Assembly (NCBI GenBank): GCA_024691305.1
Contig: JAILNS010000036.1
Span: 62,001 to 126,000, forward strand
Reading direction: 5' to 3'
Source: Lachnospiraceae bacterium
GTDB taxonomy: Bacteria > Bacillota > Clostridia > Lachnospirales > Lachnospiraceae
DNA: 64,000 nucleotides
The translations under genes and the position numbers were made by a program. Shown here one piece after another: positions 38,702 to 48,012 of the stretch (the stretch's first letter is position 1; every line of letters starts with the position of its first letter). The notes beneath the pieces were generated by a model. The model did not search any database. It saw only the letters and a program-made list of their open reading frames with translations, and was not told the DNA's origin.

Positions 38702-38737
38702 TTTGTTCCTCCAAAAAGGTCACCTAAAATCCGTATA

Positions 38738-38766
38738 ATTTTATCACATATCCCCGAAACTGTAAA
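38738..38766 (-). promoter_or_regulatory. Promoter of the lactonase-salvage array
   Basis: Minus strand: TTTACA (38761-38766), 17 bases, TAAAAT (38738-38743). The leader is about 30 bases and ends in a GGAGG site before the lactonase ATG. Confidence 0.6.
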
Positions 38767-38800
38767 TTAAGATAAATGTGCCGTAAACCCTTGCAATTCA

Positions 38801-38828
38801 TTGACATAAAGCCTCAATAATGTATAAT
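38801..38828 (+). promoter_or_regulatory. Promoter of potABCD
   Basis: TTGACA (38801-38806), 16 bases, TATAAT (38823-38828). The leader of about 95 bases is AT-rich, with a 7-bp inverted repeat (TAATTAT and ATAATTA) and complementary CGGTC and GACCG segments flanking it, so it may fold. No known riboswitch was recognised. Confidence 0.75.
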
Positions 38829-38929
38829 TATCTTTCAGCGGTCAGCGTTTAATATTAATTATGTATATATAATTATTTATTCTGTTTTGTTTTAGCTACG
38901 GACCGTAAAAGTATGATCAGGCGGTAAAT

Positions 38930-40033
38930 ATGGCTAAAGAACTTATAAGATTCGAAAACATATCCAAATCTTTTGAAGGAACTACTGTCCTTAAAGATCT
39001 CAATCTGTCCATACATGAAAATGAATTTGTGACCTTGCTCGGACCGAGCGGATGCGGTAAAACCACCACACTAAGACTACTTGGAGGTTTCGAGACCCCC
39101 GATACCGGACGTATTATCTTTGACGGAGAAGATATCACTGCTCTTCCTCCCAACAAAAGACAATTAAACACTGTATTCCAGAAATATGCTCTTTTTACTC
39201 ATATGAGTGTAGCAGACAATATCGCATTCGGTTTAAAGATAAAAGGTGCGGATAAATCCCTTATACGCGATAAGATAGCATATTCCTTAAAGCTTGTCGG
39301 ACTTGAGGGGTTTGAAAACAGATCTCCCGCTTCCTTAAGCGGCGGTCAGCAGCAGCGTATAGCCATCGCGCGTGCCATTGTAAACGAACCCAAGGTTTTA
39401 CTTCTCGACGAGCCTTTGGGGGCACTCGATCTTAAACTCCGTCAGGGGATGCAGTATGAACTGATAAGATTAAAAGAAGAACTCGGAATAACTTTTGTAT
39501 ATGTTACACACGATCAGGAAGAAGCCCTGACGATGTCAGACACCGTAGTAGTCATGAATCAGGGTATCATCCAGCAGATCGGCACTCCGGAAGATATCTA
39601 TAATGAACCGCAAAATGCCTTCGTTGCCGACTTTATCGGTGAAAGCAATCTTCTTGACGGCATTATGGTCCGTGACTGTCTGGTAAACCTCGGTGGCCTT
39701 GATTTTCCCTGTGTCGATACCGGATTCGGAGAAAATACACCCGTGGATGTTGTAATACGTCCCGAGGACGTTGAACTTGATGCATCAGGCATCGGTCAGA
39801 CCTCGGGTACAGTGACTTCCATTGTATTTAAAGGGGTTCATTGGGAAATACTCGTCGAAAGTAAGATCGGGATCAATTTCCTGGTTCAGACCACCGAACA
39901 CTATCCTTTGGGCAGCAGCGTGGGTATCAGTGTCGATCCTTATAATATTCAGATAATGCATAAACCTTCCAGTGAAGATGAACGTGTATTTGACCAGGAT
40001 GAAACCGTAAGCGGAGAAAACTATGAACCGTAA
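38930..40033 (+). CDS. potA: Spermidine/putrescine ABC importer, ATP-binding subunit
   Basis: Powers polyamine uptake at the inner face of the membrane. The 367 residues have [16 protein letters not shown] (Walker A), [11 protein letters not shown] (Q loop), signature [25 protein letters not shown] and [10 protein letters not shown], then a C-terminal TOBE regulatory domain (about 240-350). An AGGCGG ribosome site precedes the ATG. The 3' end overlaps potB by 11 bases. It is first of four genes in the standard order A-B-C-D. Confidence 0.96.
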   Translation: MAKELIRFENISKSFEGTTVLKDLNLSIHENEFVTLLGPSGCGKTTTLRLLGGFETPDTGRIIFDGEDITALPPNKRQLNTVFQKYALFTHMSVADNIAFGLKIKGADKSLIRDKIAYSLKLVGLEGFENRSPASLSGGQQQRIAIARAIVNEPKVLLLDEPLGALDLKLRQGMQYELIRLKEELGITFVYVTHDQEEALTMSDTVVVMNQGIIQQIGTPEDIYNEPQNAFVADFIGESNLLDGIMVRDCLVNLGGLDFPCVDTGFGENTPVDVVIRPEDVELDASGIGQTSGTVTSIVFKGVHWEILVESKIGINFLVQTTEHYPLGSSVGISVDPYNIQIMHKPSSEDERVFDQDETVSGENYEP

Positions 40034-40847
40034 CCGCTATCGTCTTCTTTCAATTCCATATGTGATCTGGGTGATAGGTTTTACCCTTATTCCTATACTT
40101 TTTATCCTTATAAGAGCGCTCACGGATGACGGAGGAGCCTTTACCTTAACAAATATCGTTGCCATATTCTCTCCCTTGCATCGTAAAGCACTTATCATGT
40201 CTTTATGTCTGGCATTTATAAGTACTCTTATCTGCATCATTCTTGCTTATCCCGTTGCACTTATACTCCGCGGAAGCAGGATCAAAAAGAAAAACATCAT
40301 CCTGTTTATCCTGATACTTCCGATGTGGATGAATTTCATACTCAGGATACTTGCGATGCAGATGCTCATATCAAATAACGGGATCATAAATCATATCCTT
40401 GAACTTGCGGGGCTGTCCCCAATGAACATCATAAATACCCCCAGGGCCATAGTTTTGGGAATGGTATATGATTATCTGCCGTATATGCTTCTTCCTGTCC
40501 TTAACAGTATTCTTTCGATACCTGAAGACGTTATAGAAGCGGCCAAGGATTTGGGATCCGATAAGTTTCATGTACTTACACGTATCATAATTCCCTTATC
40601 GCTCACCGGCGTCGGAAGCGGTATAACTATGGTTTTTGTTCCATCGATGACAGAATTTGTCATCGCGAACATTTTAGGCGGAGGAAAGATCCAGCTTCTT
40701 GGTAATATAATCGAACAGGAATTTACGGTCTCCATGAACTGGAATCTCGGCTCGGGACTGAGCGTGTCCCTGATGGCTTTCGTGCTCATTACTTCATTCA
40801 TATTCGGAAGAAACAATGAAAGCACTGCAACGGGTATTACGATATGA
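40023..40847 (+). CDS. potB: Spermidine/putrescine ABC importer, permease PotB
   Basis: A membrane subunit of the polyamine importer: 274 residues with six predicted helices. The ATPase-contact loop (EAA motif) is seen as [25 protein letters not shown] near residue 165 onward. It overlaps potA by 11 bases and potC by four (ATGA), so it is tightly coupled. Length and pattern are normal, in contrast with potC. Confidence 0.95.
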   Translation: MNRNRYRLLSIPYVIWVIGFTLIPILFILIRALTDDGGAFTLTNIVAIFSPLHRKALIMSLCLAFISTLICIILAYPVALILRGSRIKKKNIILFILILPMWMNFILRILAMQMLISNNGIINHILELAGLSPMNIINTPRAIVLGMVYDYLPYMLLPVLNSILSIPEDVIEAAKDLGSDKFHVLTRIIIPLSLTGVGSGITMVFVPSMTEFVIANILGGGKIQLLGNIIEQEFTVSMNWNLGSGLSVSLMAFVLITSFIFGRNNESTATGITI

Positions 40848-41539
40848 TAAGTAAAACTCTCGGAAAAATATATATAGCGCTCATAATGATATTTTTGTAT
40901 GCGCCTATCGGTGTTCTGATCGTTCTAAGTTTCAACGACTCAAGATCACGTGTTGTATGGGGTGGATTTACCTTAGACTGGTATACATCTCTCTTAAACA
41001 ATTCTACGATCATGAAAGCCCTTGGAACAACATTCGGTCTTGCATTGTCATCCGCTCTTATAGCATCGGTACTTGGAGTTCTTGGAGCCATAGGAATTTA
41101 TTCCATGAGACAAAAGGGATACAAACTTATGCTCTTTGCTACCAATATTCCCATGATAAATGCGGATATAGTAACAGGTATTGCTCTGCTTTTGTGGTTC
41201 GTAAGGTTTTTGCCGCTTGGATTTACATCGGTACTTCTTGCACATGTAACATTCAATATCCCCTATGTTATCCTTTGCGTATTGCCCAAATTAAAAGATA
41301 TGGATATCTACCAGTATGAAGCAGCCTTGGACCTCGGTGCCAAAGAAAGCTATGCATTTATACATATCCTTCTTCCGCAGATACTGCCCGGTGTTCTTTC
41401 GGGCTTCCTCATGGCAGTCACGATGTCAATGGATGATTTTGTTATAACCTACTTTACCAAGGGGGCCGGAGTAAACACGCTCTCCACTCTCATATACGGT
41501 CAGATCCGAAAAGGCATAAAACCGGAAATCTATGTATGA
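40844..41539 (+). CDS. potC: Spermidine/putrescine ABC importer, permease PotC, cut short by in-frame TGA
   Basis: The second permease subunit. 231 residues are read before a TGA at 41537-41539; PotC proteins are usually about 260 long. The EAA loop (YEAALDLGAKESYAFIHILLP) is intact. Translation ends at KPEIYV, where relatives continue PEVNAL-x-T and then enter the last membrane helix. The same frame continues past the TGA without further stops as STVLSFIVLVLLILVNL and ends at a TAA at 41633-41635, giving 263 codons. The TGA stands where relatives have Leu, so a single TTA-to-TGA change would explain it. As read, the protein lacks helix six. A base-call error remains possible. Confidence 0.9.
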   Translation: MISKTLGKIYIALIMIFLYAPIGVLIVLSFNDSRSRVVWGGFTLDWYTSLLNNSTIMKALGTTFGLALSSALIASVLGVLGAIGIYSMRQKGYKLMLFATNIPMINADIVTGIALLLWFVRFLPLGFTSVLLAHVTFNIPYVILCVLPKLKDMDIYQYEAALDLGAKESYAFIHILLPQILPGVLSGFLMAVTMSMDDFVITYFTKGAGVNTLSTLIYGQIRKGIKPEIYV

Positions 41540-41635
41540 TCTACCGTTTTATCATTTATTGTGTTAGTATTACTTATACTTGTGAATCTCCCGTATGACA
41601 GGATAAATATAAACAATCACAGGGTTAAGGAGTAA
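41540..41635 (+). pseudogene. potC: In-frame 3' remainder of potC behind the TGA
   Basis: Thirty-one codons in the potC frame, encoding a hydrophobic helix (VLSFIVLVLLILVNL) and a short polar tail ending VKE, then TAA. The potD ribosome site AAGGAG lies in the last two codons, the usual close coupling of potC and potD, so this stretch is clearly former or still translated potC. Confidence 0.85.
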
Positions 41636-41639
41636 ATTT

Positions 41640-42710
41640 ATGAAAAAAAAGATCGTATCGATGATATGTGCATTATCGCTCATAGCATCAATGCTCACCG
41701 GCTGCGGAGGCACTTCTTCGGGCACTGCAGACAAAAGCGGTAAAACACTGACGGTATTTAATTACAGCGAGTATCTTGATCCCGAAATGCTTGAACAGTT
41801 CACCAAAGAAACGGGCATAGAGATAAAATATGAAGAAGCCACAACTCCTGAAGAGCTTTATACAAAATATAAATCCGGCGGTATTGACTATGATCTTATC
41901 TGTACTTCGGATTATATGGTAAAAAGGCTTATCGATGAAGGCGAAACGCAAAAAATAGACTTTAATTCCATGAATAACGTTTCCAACATTGGAAAAGAGT
42001 ACTGGGATATTTCAAAAGCAATAGATCCGGAAAATACATATTCCCTCCCGTATTTTTGGGGGACGATCGGTATTTTGTATGATAAGACCAAGGTTAACGG
42101 TCCCATAGACAGCTGGGATGTCCTGTTTAACGGAGAATATGCAGGTCAGTTCATAATGCAGGATTCTATGCGCGATACCTTTATGATCACATTAAAATAT
42201 CTCGGATACTCATTAAACACTACCGATGAAAATGAGATCAGAGAAGCCGCAGATCTGCTTATGAAACAAAAGCCTGATGTTGAAGCATATCTGGTCGATG
42301 AAGCCAGAGATGAAGTTGTTGCAGGCAATGCCGCCATGGCAGTAGTTTATTCGGGAGAAGCATTCCTCGGTAATCTCTATAATCCCGATCTTGAGTACGT
42401 TATCCCTAAAGAAGGTTCAAATGTATGGATCGACTCATGGGTAATGACAAAGAACTGTTCCAATACGGAAGCTGCTCAGAAATTCCTTGATTATCTGTGC
42501 CGGCCCGATGTCGCTATGGCTAACTTTGAATATATATATTATTCGACGCCTAACGAAGCAGTGGTCAAAGATATGGATCCTGAGATCAAGGCTAATCCCG
42601 CAGTGGTTCCGACTCCCGAATCCATATCAGGTTGTGAGGTATGTACCCAAAACGATCCCGTCACGACTGAATTATATAATACTCTGTGGAAGGAACTGAA
42701 AGCCGAATAA
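41640..42710 (+). CDS. potD: Spermidine/putrescine-binding lipoprotein PotD
   Basis: An extracellular substrate-binding protein anchored by lipid. The signal peptide ends in the lipobox LTGC (Cys near residue 22). The mature part has the PotD pattern: LTVFNYSEYLDPEML, DLICTSDYMVKRL, SLPYFWGTIGILYD, VVYSGEAFLGN and WIDSWVMTKNCSN. The product is 356 residues, of normal length. AAGGAG seven bases before the ATG overlaps the end of the full potC frame. A hairpin terminator follows. Confidence 0.96.
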   Translation: MKKKIVSMICALSLIASMLTGCGGTSSGTADKSGKTLTVFNYSEYLDPEMLEQFTKETGIEIKYEEATTPEELYTKYKSGGIDYDLICTSDYMVKRLIDEGETQKIDFNSMNNVSNIGKEYWDISKAIDPENTYSLPYFWGTIGILYDKTKVNGPIDSWDVLFNGEYAGQFIMQDSMRDTFMITLKYLGYSLNTTDENEIREAADLLMKQKPDVEAYLVDEARDEVVAGNAAMAVVYSGEAFLGNLYNPDLEYVIPKEGSNVWIDSWVMTKNCSNTEAAQKFLDYLCRPDVAMANFEYIYYSTPNEAVVKDMDPEIKANPAVVPTPESISGCEVCTQNDPVTTELYNTLWKELKAE

Positions 42711-42737
42711 GGATGGATCCGTGATCATATCATAAAA

Positions 42738-42765
42738 AACGGACAGGTCATCTGACCTGTCCGTT
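42738..42765. terminator. Bidirectional terminator overlapping the proA stop codon
   Basis: A perfect 13-bp stem (AACGGACAGGTCA and complement) with a 2-base gap at the centre. On the plus strand it ends the pot operon (28 bases past potD). On the minus strand the stem contains the last codons and stop of proA and is followed by GTTTTTTATG, so it also ends the proA operon. Confidence 0.85.
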
Positions 42766-43998
42766 TCCTATTATCTCATATTTGTACGATGTCAGTTCCT
42801 TAAGGCCCATCGGACCCCTGGCATGAAGTTTCTGGGTTGATATACCTATCTCTGCTCCGAAGCCGAATTCAAAACCATCGGTAAATCTCGTTGATGCATT
42901 TACATATACACATGCAGCATCTATCCTGTCAAGGAAGTACTGAGCCGTGGTCTTATCTTCCGTTATTATGGCTTCGGAATGCTTGGTATTATATTTATTT
43001 ATATGCTCGACCGCCTCTTCAACACTGTTGACTGTCTTCATCGAAACTATGTAATCGAGATACTCCTTGCCCCAGTCATCCTTGGTTGCAGGTACAGCAT
43101 CCGGAATAATATCACAGGCAAACTCATCACCTCTGATCTCCACATTATGCTCTTTTAACGCTTCAACCAGTCGTCCGCTGAGTGCTCTTGCAACCTCCTT
43201 GTGTACGACCAGCGACTCACAGGCATTGCATACACCGATACGCTGTGTTTTGGCATTGACTATGATCTTAATGGCCTTGTCAATATCCGCATATTTATCA
43301 ACATATATATGGCAATTACCGGTTCCGGTCTCTATTACCGGAACAGTCGCACTTTCAACCACATGCCTGATAAGCCCGGCTCCGCCTCTCGGAATAAGAA
43401 CATCAATATATTTATCCAGTTTCATAAATGCCGTAGTGATCTTTCTGTCTGTATCTTCTATGAGCTGTACAAAATCCGGATTAAGATTGGAGGACATGAG
43501 TGATCTTCTTAGGATATCAACTATGGCTTTATTGGATGATATCGCATCGCTTCCGCCTTTTAGTATAACGGCATTACCGCTCTTAAATGTAAGAGCAAAA
43601 GCATCTGCCGTAACATTTGGTCTTGACTCATATATAATGCCTATGACACCTATAGGGACTCTGACCTTCTTGATCTTAAGTCCGTTAGGACGTGAAAACT
43701 CCTCAATGACTTCTCCGCAGGGGTCTTTGAGTTTGACCACCTGTCTCATACCATCCGCCATTGCTTCGATGCGGGCATCATCAAGCCTTAATCTGTCAAC
43801 CATTCCGGGATGCATATCATTTGCTATAGCCCTTTCTATATCCTCGGCATTAGCCGAGAGTATCTCGTCTTTATATATGGACAGATACTCAGCACATTTA
43901 AGCAGTTCAAGTTCCTTGTCCTGCTGTTTCATAGTCTGAAGTTCATAAGAAGCGGCTCTGGCGCGCTCTCCCATTTTCTTAAGTTCCGAAGTAGTCAT
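42748..43998 (-). CDS. proA: Glutamate-5-semialdehyde dehydrogenase (gamma-glutamyl phosphate reductase)
   Basis: Second step of proline synthesis: reduces glutamyl phosphate with NADPH. The 416 residues include [19 protein letters not shown], the NADP region [13 protein letters not shown], the catalytic Cys in [11 protein letters not shown], and [22 protein letters not shown] near the end. The length is typical. It is the last gene of a run with the nuclease, the 72-residue unknown and 5-formyl-THF cyclo-ligase. proB, normally adjacent, is 4.9 kb away on the same strand. Confidence 0.96.
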   Translation of the reverse strand: MTTSELKKMGERARAASYELQTMKQQDKELELLKCAEYLSIYKDEILSANAEDIERAIANDMHPGMVDRLRLDDARIEAMADGMRQVVKLKDPCGEVIEEFSRPNGLKIKKVRVPIGVIGIIYESRPNVTADAFALTFKSGNAVILKGGSDAISSNKAIVDILRRSLMSSNLNPDFVQLIEDTDRKITTAFMKLDKYIDVLIPRGGAGLIRHVVESATVPVIETGTGNCHIYVDKYADIDKAIKIIVNAKTQRIGVCNACESLVVHKEVARALSGRLVEALKEHNVEIRGDEFACDIIPDAVPATKDDWGKEYLDYIVSMKTVNSVEEAVEHINKYNTKHSEAIITEDKTTAQYFLDRIDAACVYVNASTRFTDGFEFGFGAEIGISTQKLHARGPMGLKELTSYKYEIIGNGQVR

Positions 43999-44009
43999 AT
44001 ATCCTCCTT

Positions 44010-44828
44010 TTATCCGATAAGCCTGTTAAGTCCGGTCTCGTAATCGATCTCAACTCCGGGCTGAATGTTATAAATAAATACATGAAAACAAACCCCGCTA
44101 CCGTGATCCTCTACGGAATATGCTTCAATCTCAACACCCCTTGCAACAAGTTCATCTCCCCTAAAATACGGGCTGACTCTGTATAACACATTTCCATTAT
44201 AATCTTCAAGATAATTTATTACCAGCATCTCATATTTAAGCATCAGATCAACATTCATATGCCTTGTGCCGGTTATAAGGTTTAAAGGATCCGCATTCCT
44301 GCCTGTAAGTGCATAGGCTATCAAATGGCATCTGTTATACAAAAAAGGAGGATCAGATTCTATAAGTCCGGGATACCTGGCCTGCCTGTATCCGCTGGGG
44401 CGTATATCTCCTATCTCCCCGCGAGGTTCTTTTGGCATCATCGACGCATTTAACCTGGCCACTGCAGTATGGCATCTTCCGAGATCGTCCTTTTCACTGT
44501 ATGTTTCTCCGATAATATGTTCCTTATCATATGCCGTAAACATCGGTATATTATCGTTTAATTCGATAATTTCCATACTGTCGAATTCGGGAATATTATC
44601 CGGAGCCGCATCAACTATACTTAAAGACGGCTCATCCTCGGAGAATACCGGTATCGACACCTTGGAATAACTGCCGGCATCCGATCCGTTTAGATAATTA
44701 TACAAAGCCACGGCACCCGATATGATAAGTGCCAGTCCGATAACCGATAAGACTATCCTAAGGGTTCTGAGTCTTTGATTTTTACGGAGCTTTTTTCTTT
44801 TATGTTCGATCAGATTGCCTCTGTTCAT
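44010..44828 (-). CDS. Membrane-anchored DNA/RNA non-specific endonuclease (EndA-like)
   Basis: A 272-residue protein with a basic cytoplasmic start (about 1-24), one membrane helix (about 25-46) and an outer nuclease domain. The beta-beta-alpha-metal active site shows as [12 protein letters not shown] (His general base, near 166) and the downstream Asn-containing [10 protein letters not shown], the pattern of the streptococcal EndA/Endonuclease_NS_2 group. In Streptococcus pneumoniae EndA degrades one strand of DNA during uptake; elsewhere such enzymes scavenge nucleic acids. No competence genes are in the window, so nutrient use is equally possible. It lies 11 bases upstream of proA. Confidence 0.85.
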   Translation of the reverse strand: MNRGNLIEHKRKKLRKNQRLRTLRIVLSVIGLALIISGAVALYNYLNGSDAGSYSKVSIPVFSEDEPSLSIVDAAPDNIPEFDSMEIIELNDNIPMFTAYDKEHIIGETYSEKDDLGRCHTAVARLNASMMPKEPRGEIGDIRPSGYRQARYPGLIESDPPFLYNRCHLIAYALTGRNADPLNLITGTRHMNVDLMLKYEMLVINYLEDYNGNVLYRVSPYFRGDELVARGVEIEAYSVEDHGSGVCFHVFIYNIQPGVEIDYETGLNRLIG

Positions 44829-44840
44829 ACTGGGAGATCC

Positions 44841-45059
44841 CTATTCACTCTTCGGATTGCATATATCGGAATACATATCCAGTTCACCTACCATCTGACT
44901 GGCATCTTTGCCGTAAACCTTACAGCATTTATGCGATACGTTTGAATGCTCCCTTTGTTCGGGATCATATTCCACGCTCATGCGGACCGCACCGGCCATG
45001 ACCTCCGTATCCAGATGTTTCATAACTTCATTTAACAATTCATCATCAATATTTGCCAT
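44841..45059 (-). CDS. Small unknown protein, 72 residues
   Basis: I do not recognise it. It is a soluble, acidic, helix-rich protein with MANIDDELLNEVMKHLDTEV at the start and a C-terminal part containing HKCCKVYGKDAS and one more Cys near the end (DICNP). Three Cys and a His could bind a metal, but the spacing fits no motif I know. AAGGGAG before the ATG supports translation. It lies between cyclo-ligase and nuclease genes with gaps of 20 and 12 bases, so it is cotranscribed. Confidence 0.65.
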   Translation of the reverse strand: MANIDDELLNEVMKHLDTEVMAGAVRMSVEYDPEQREHSNVSHKCCKVYGKDASQMVGELDMYSDICNPKSE

Positions 45060-45079
45060 ACCATCTCCCTTATAAGCGA

Positions 45080-45682
45080 TCAGCTTTTATGATCGTTACT
45101 TATGATCTCCTGTTCGTTTATCACAACGTCCATCTTAATATCCCATTCATCTGCAGGCATGTTATCAGTCATCTGACACTCATAGCATATCCCCATGCGA
45201 TACATGTCCGGATATTTACTTAAAAAACGGTCATAAAATCCGCCACCGTATCCGGTACGGTTAAGTTTCCTGTCAAAAACACTTCCGGGGCAGATCACCA
45301 TGGTGCGTTCATGACCGGAGTCGGTTTTATGGTCGTATTCAGGTTCCCACTGCAGACATTTATCTTTCGGCTCATATATCCCCATATAACCTTTTTGCAG
45401 GTCATCTTCGGAATCAATATAATAAAAACATATATCCTTATCCTCTACTTTAGGAACAGCTACTTTAATGCCTTTTTTCAGCAGTTCATTTATAAGGCCG
45501 TATGTGTCAGCCTCCGACCGGAATGAAACGTATATAAGTATCGTATCAGCCTTTACGTCCGATATTACGGACAATACCCTTTTATGTATCTCTTTGTCGT
45601 TTCTTTTACGTATATCAGCAGAAAGAGAATCTCTTAGCGCAATCTTTTTTTTCCTGATATCAGACTTTAAACTATTATTCAT
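45080..45682 (-). CDS. 5-formyltetrahydrofolate cyclo-ligase
   Basis: Returns 5-formyl-THF to the active folate pool as methenyl-THF, using ATP. The 200 residues contain an N-terminal basic start (KSDIRKKKIALRDSLS), VPKVEDKDICFY, and the family signature CPGSVFDRKLNRTGYGGGFYD. The C-terminal MDVVINEQEI is also typical. It probably starts the operon that ends with proA. folD and fhs at the right end of the window belong to the same one-carbon pathway. Confidence 0.94.
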   Translation of the reverse strand: MNNSLKSDIRKKKIALRDSLSADIRKRNDKEIHKRVLSVISDVKADTILIYVSFRSEADTYGLINELLKKGIKVAVPKVEDKDICFYYIDSEDDLQKGYMGIYEPKDKCLQWEPEYDHKTDSGHERTMVICPGSVFDRKLNRTGYGGGFYDRFLSKYPDMYRMGICYECQMTDNMPADEWDIKMDVVINEQEIISNDHKS

Positions 45683-45727
45683 AATATCCGCCGAAATGTG
45701 TTAAAATATCAAATGGTTCCATATGTA

Positions 45728-45736
45728 ATTATACCA
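45728..45736 (-). promoter_or_regulatory. Extended -10 promoter of the cyclo-ligase to proA operon
   Basis: Minus strand TGGTATAAT, a TGn extension joined to a perfect -10 box. No good -35 box lies upstream. The leader would be about 40 bases. Confidence 0.45.
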
Positions 45737-45765
45737 TGTAAATAATACCAAACACAGGAAACACA

Positions 45766-48012
45766 ATGTCAAAAAAGTCATCAGCCGAAAAGCAGAATTT
45801 TGAATATATACTCTATACGCCTTACGATACCATATCAGAAGCCGATATCCCGGAATTCTTCAGCGAGGTACACACCATCGATGTCGAGGTTTATTCGGCT
45901 GAAGATGCGGGTGAGATTGCTCCGATGATAGAAAGGTACAGGGCTAATACCGAGTCTTATATTTATGTAAGAGAAAAAAGCACAAATAAACTTGCCGGTT
46001 ATATCAACTTCTTCCCGGTCGAAAAAGATTTAAAAGATGCCATTTTATCCGACAAGACCGAATATGCTCTTCTGGACGATGCCATCAGCGCAAAGCAGGT
46101 TGCTCCCTACAGGGCGGACGGCAATTTCATATATGTACTCTCCGCAGCCATATCTGAAGAATACCGTAATTCCAAAGCGATAAGGCTTATGACCAAAGCC
46201 TTTAAAGATTTTATGCTTAAAAAACAGCATTCCGAGGGCTGTAAGATAGAATCTCTTGCTGCATGTGCGGTTTCCGGAGCAGGTCAAAAGATCCTCTACA
46301 GACTGGGTTACCACGAACATCATAAGGTTTCCGGAACAGATGACAAATTCATATTTATATGTGATAACACAAACGATGAAGGATATCTTGCTTTTGATAA
46401 CCCAAACTTCGTCTATGATGCATTCTGGTTAAAAACAGATGATGAAAAAAACATTGTTTTTGACAAACCCTATATCAAAACCTGGCATGATGATGTCCAC
46501 CTCTATCTGCCGATGACCGAACATGTATGCAATGACGGCACGGATATCTTCTTTTTAAATAATTCCAACACCAATGACAGTGATGATGACATCTATGTAC
46601 CTGTAGATCCTGACAGTTGTCCGGATCCCACTCCCGAAGAAAATATTCCGGAACAGGTTCTGGACAGATTGAAAGATGCTATACGATACGAGTGTTCATC
46701 CGTTTCAATACGTGATATGAAGGTTCACTACATCGGATGTTATGATTTTTTGCACACGATAGACACCTATCAATGTGCGGACAGATCCTACGATCCTGTT
46801 CATGACTATACCGAACCCGCGGATCCTGCTATGAGTTTATCTGATATACAAAAAGAGATCCGCGAGAACATAGTGACCAGATTCGGTACGCATTGCAAAC
46901 GTTCCGATGATAGAAAAAAATACAATATAGAGTCCGATGATGAAGAACTTGTCGTAGGACTTCAAAAAGGTTATGTGTTCATCACTTCACACAGACCCAC
47001 TCATATGTATGTAGTCAATATATTCTTCCCCGATTACAAGTATTCCACCACACAGCTCGAAGATCAGGTGAGCAATAATTATATAAAGATAATGGATCCC
47101 AGATTTTCGGACGATCCCGAGATATCTCCCGAAAATATCAGGTTCATCAGGCTATATGATTACCTGTGGGAAAAGTACAGGCTCCATAAATGCGGCCAGG
47201 AAAAGATAATGCTCTGTATGTCGTGCAAACCGGATGAAGGATTATACAAGACAGAGTTCCAGAATATAATGTCCGCTGAAGCATACAACAGTTCATACCA
47301 GACCTTTCATATCAATTCCAAAAAATTAAAGGATATATGTGAAACCGATCATTCGCAATACGATTACTACAAGGTTTACCTTTCCGACAAGGTTATCGCT
47401 TTTATCCTCAATGAATTCGGTCCGCTAAAAGAACGCATTGCGATAACATCCACCTATTCCTTCATTGCAGAGCTTATCATGTTTCAAAATACTGCGCTTG
47501 CCCGTATGAACAATAAGGTCAGTGACCTGCTCTACCGCAATAACAGCGTCACTATGGAAGAAGTCATGGAACTCGAACAGGAATACGGCAAGACCATACC
47601 CTTCTGGGAACCCAGTAATTTTAAATATACCGGGACTGCCGAGGAGGCAACCTGCATCAAAAAAGCATTTTCCAATGATGAACTGCTCGAAACCTATAAT
47701 AAACATCAGGATTATCTTGAGCATATGGTGGATTTGATGTCCAGCGAAAGAGAAAACCGTAATTCAATGATCTTAAATATTGCTGCTACCGTACTTGCAG
47801 TAATACAGATTGAATCTTTTATCACCGATATACTTGGACGTTTTTATGAAAAGACAGGCATCGGTATAGCTGCTGATTATGTCGGTTTTAACCAGTCCTT
47901 CAATCACACATTGCTCGGCGGACTGCTTTTGATAATCATATATCTTATCATCAGGAACAACAGAAAGAAAAAGGAGCACAGATTCCGTGAAAGAAAAACT
48001 GATAACAGATAG
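45766..48012 (+). CDS. Acetyltransferase-like protein with CorA-like membrane tail
   Basis: A 748-residue protein I cannot name. Residues about 40-205 look like a GNAT N-acetyltransferase domain (KLAGYINFFPVEKD, YVLSAAISEEYRNSKAIRLM, and GAGQKILYRLGYHEHHKV as the terminal strand-helix). The long middle (210-620) has no motif I recognise. The end resembles CorA-type channels: a helical stalk (HQDYLEHMVDLMSSERENRNS), two membrane helices (about 668-690 and 713-732) and a basic tail; the GMN-type pore motif of CorA is absent. AGGAA precedes the ATG. It overlaps a ThiT-like gene by 26 bases. The pair is the only plus-strand unit between proA and proB. Confidence 0.7.
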   Translation: MSKKSSAEKQNFEYILYTPYDTISEADIPEFFSEVHTIDVEVYSAEDAGEIAPMIERYRANTESYIYVREKSTNKLAGYINFFPVEKDLKDAILSDKTEYALLDDAISAKQVAPYRADGNFIYVLSAAISEEYRNSKAIRLMTKAFKDFMLKKQHSEGCKIESLAACAVSGAGQKILYRLGYHEHHKVSGTDDKFIFICDNTNDEGYLAFDNPNFVYDAFWLKTDDEKNIVFDKPYIKTWHDDVHLYLPMTEHVCNDGTDIFFLNNSNTNDSDDDIYVPVDPDSCPDPTPEENIPEQVLDRLKDAIRYECSSVSIRDMKVHYIGCYDFLHTIDTYQCADRSYDPVHDYTEPADPAMSLSDIQKEIRENIVTRFGTHCKRSDDRKKYNIESDDEELVVGLQKGYVFITSHRPTHMYVVNIFFPDYKYSTTQLEDQVSNNYIKIMDPRFSDDPEISPENIRFIRLYDYLWEKYRLHKCGQEKIMLCMSCKPDEGLYKTEFQNIMSAEAYNSSYQTFHINSKKLKDICETDHSQYDYYKVYLSDKVIAFILNEFGPLKERIAITSTYSFIAELIMFQNTALARMNNKVSDLLYRNNSVTMEEVMELEQEYGKTIPFWEPSNFKYTGTAEEATCIKKAFSNDELLETYNKHQDYLEHMVDLMSSERENRNSMILNIAATVLAVIQIESFITDILGRFYEKTGIGIAADYVGFNQSFNHTLLGGLLLIIIYLIIRNNRKKKEHRFRERKTDNR

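Noticed and set aside
41537-41539. Selenocysteine or reassigned UGA in potC
   Set aside because: TGA ends many other genes in the window, relatives have Leu there, and no SECIS-like hairpin is evident right after the codon.
44010-44828. Competence island around the EndA-like nuclease
   Set aside because: No com genes are in the window; the neighbours are proline and folate genes.
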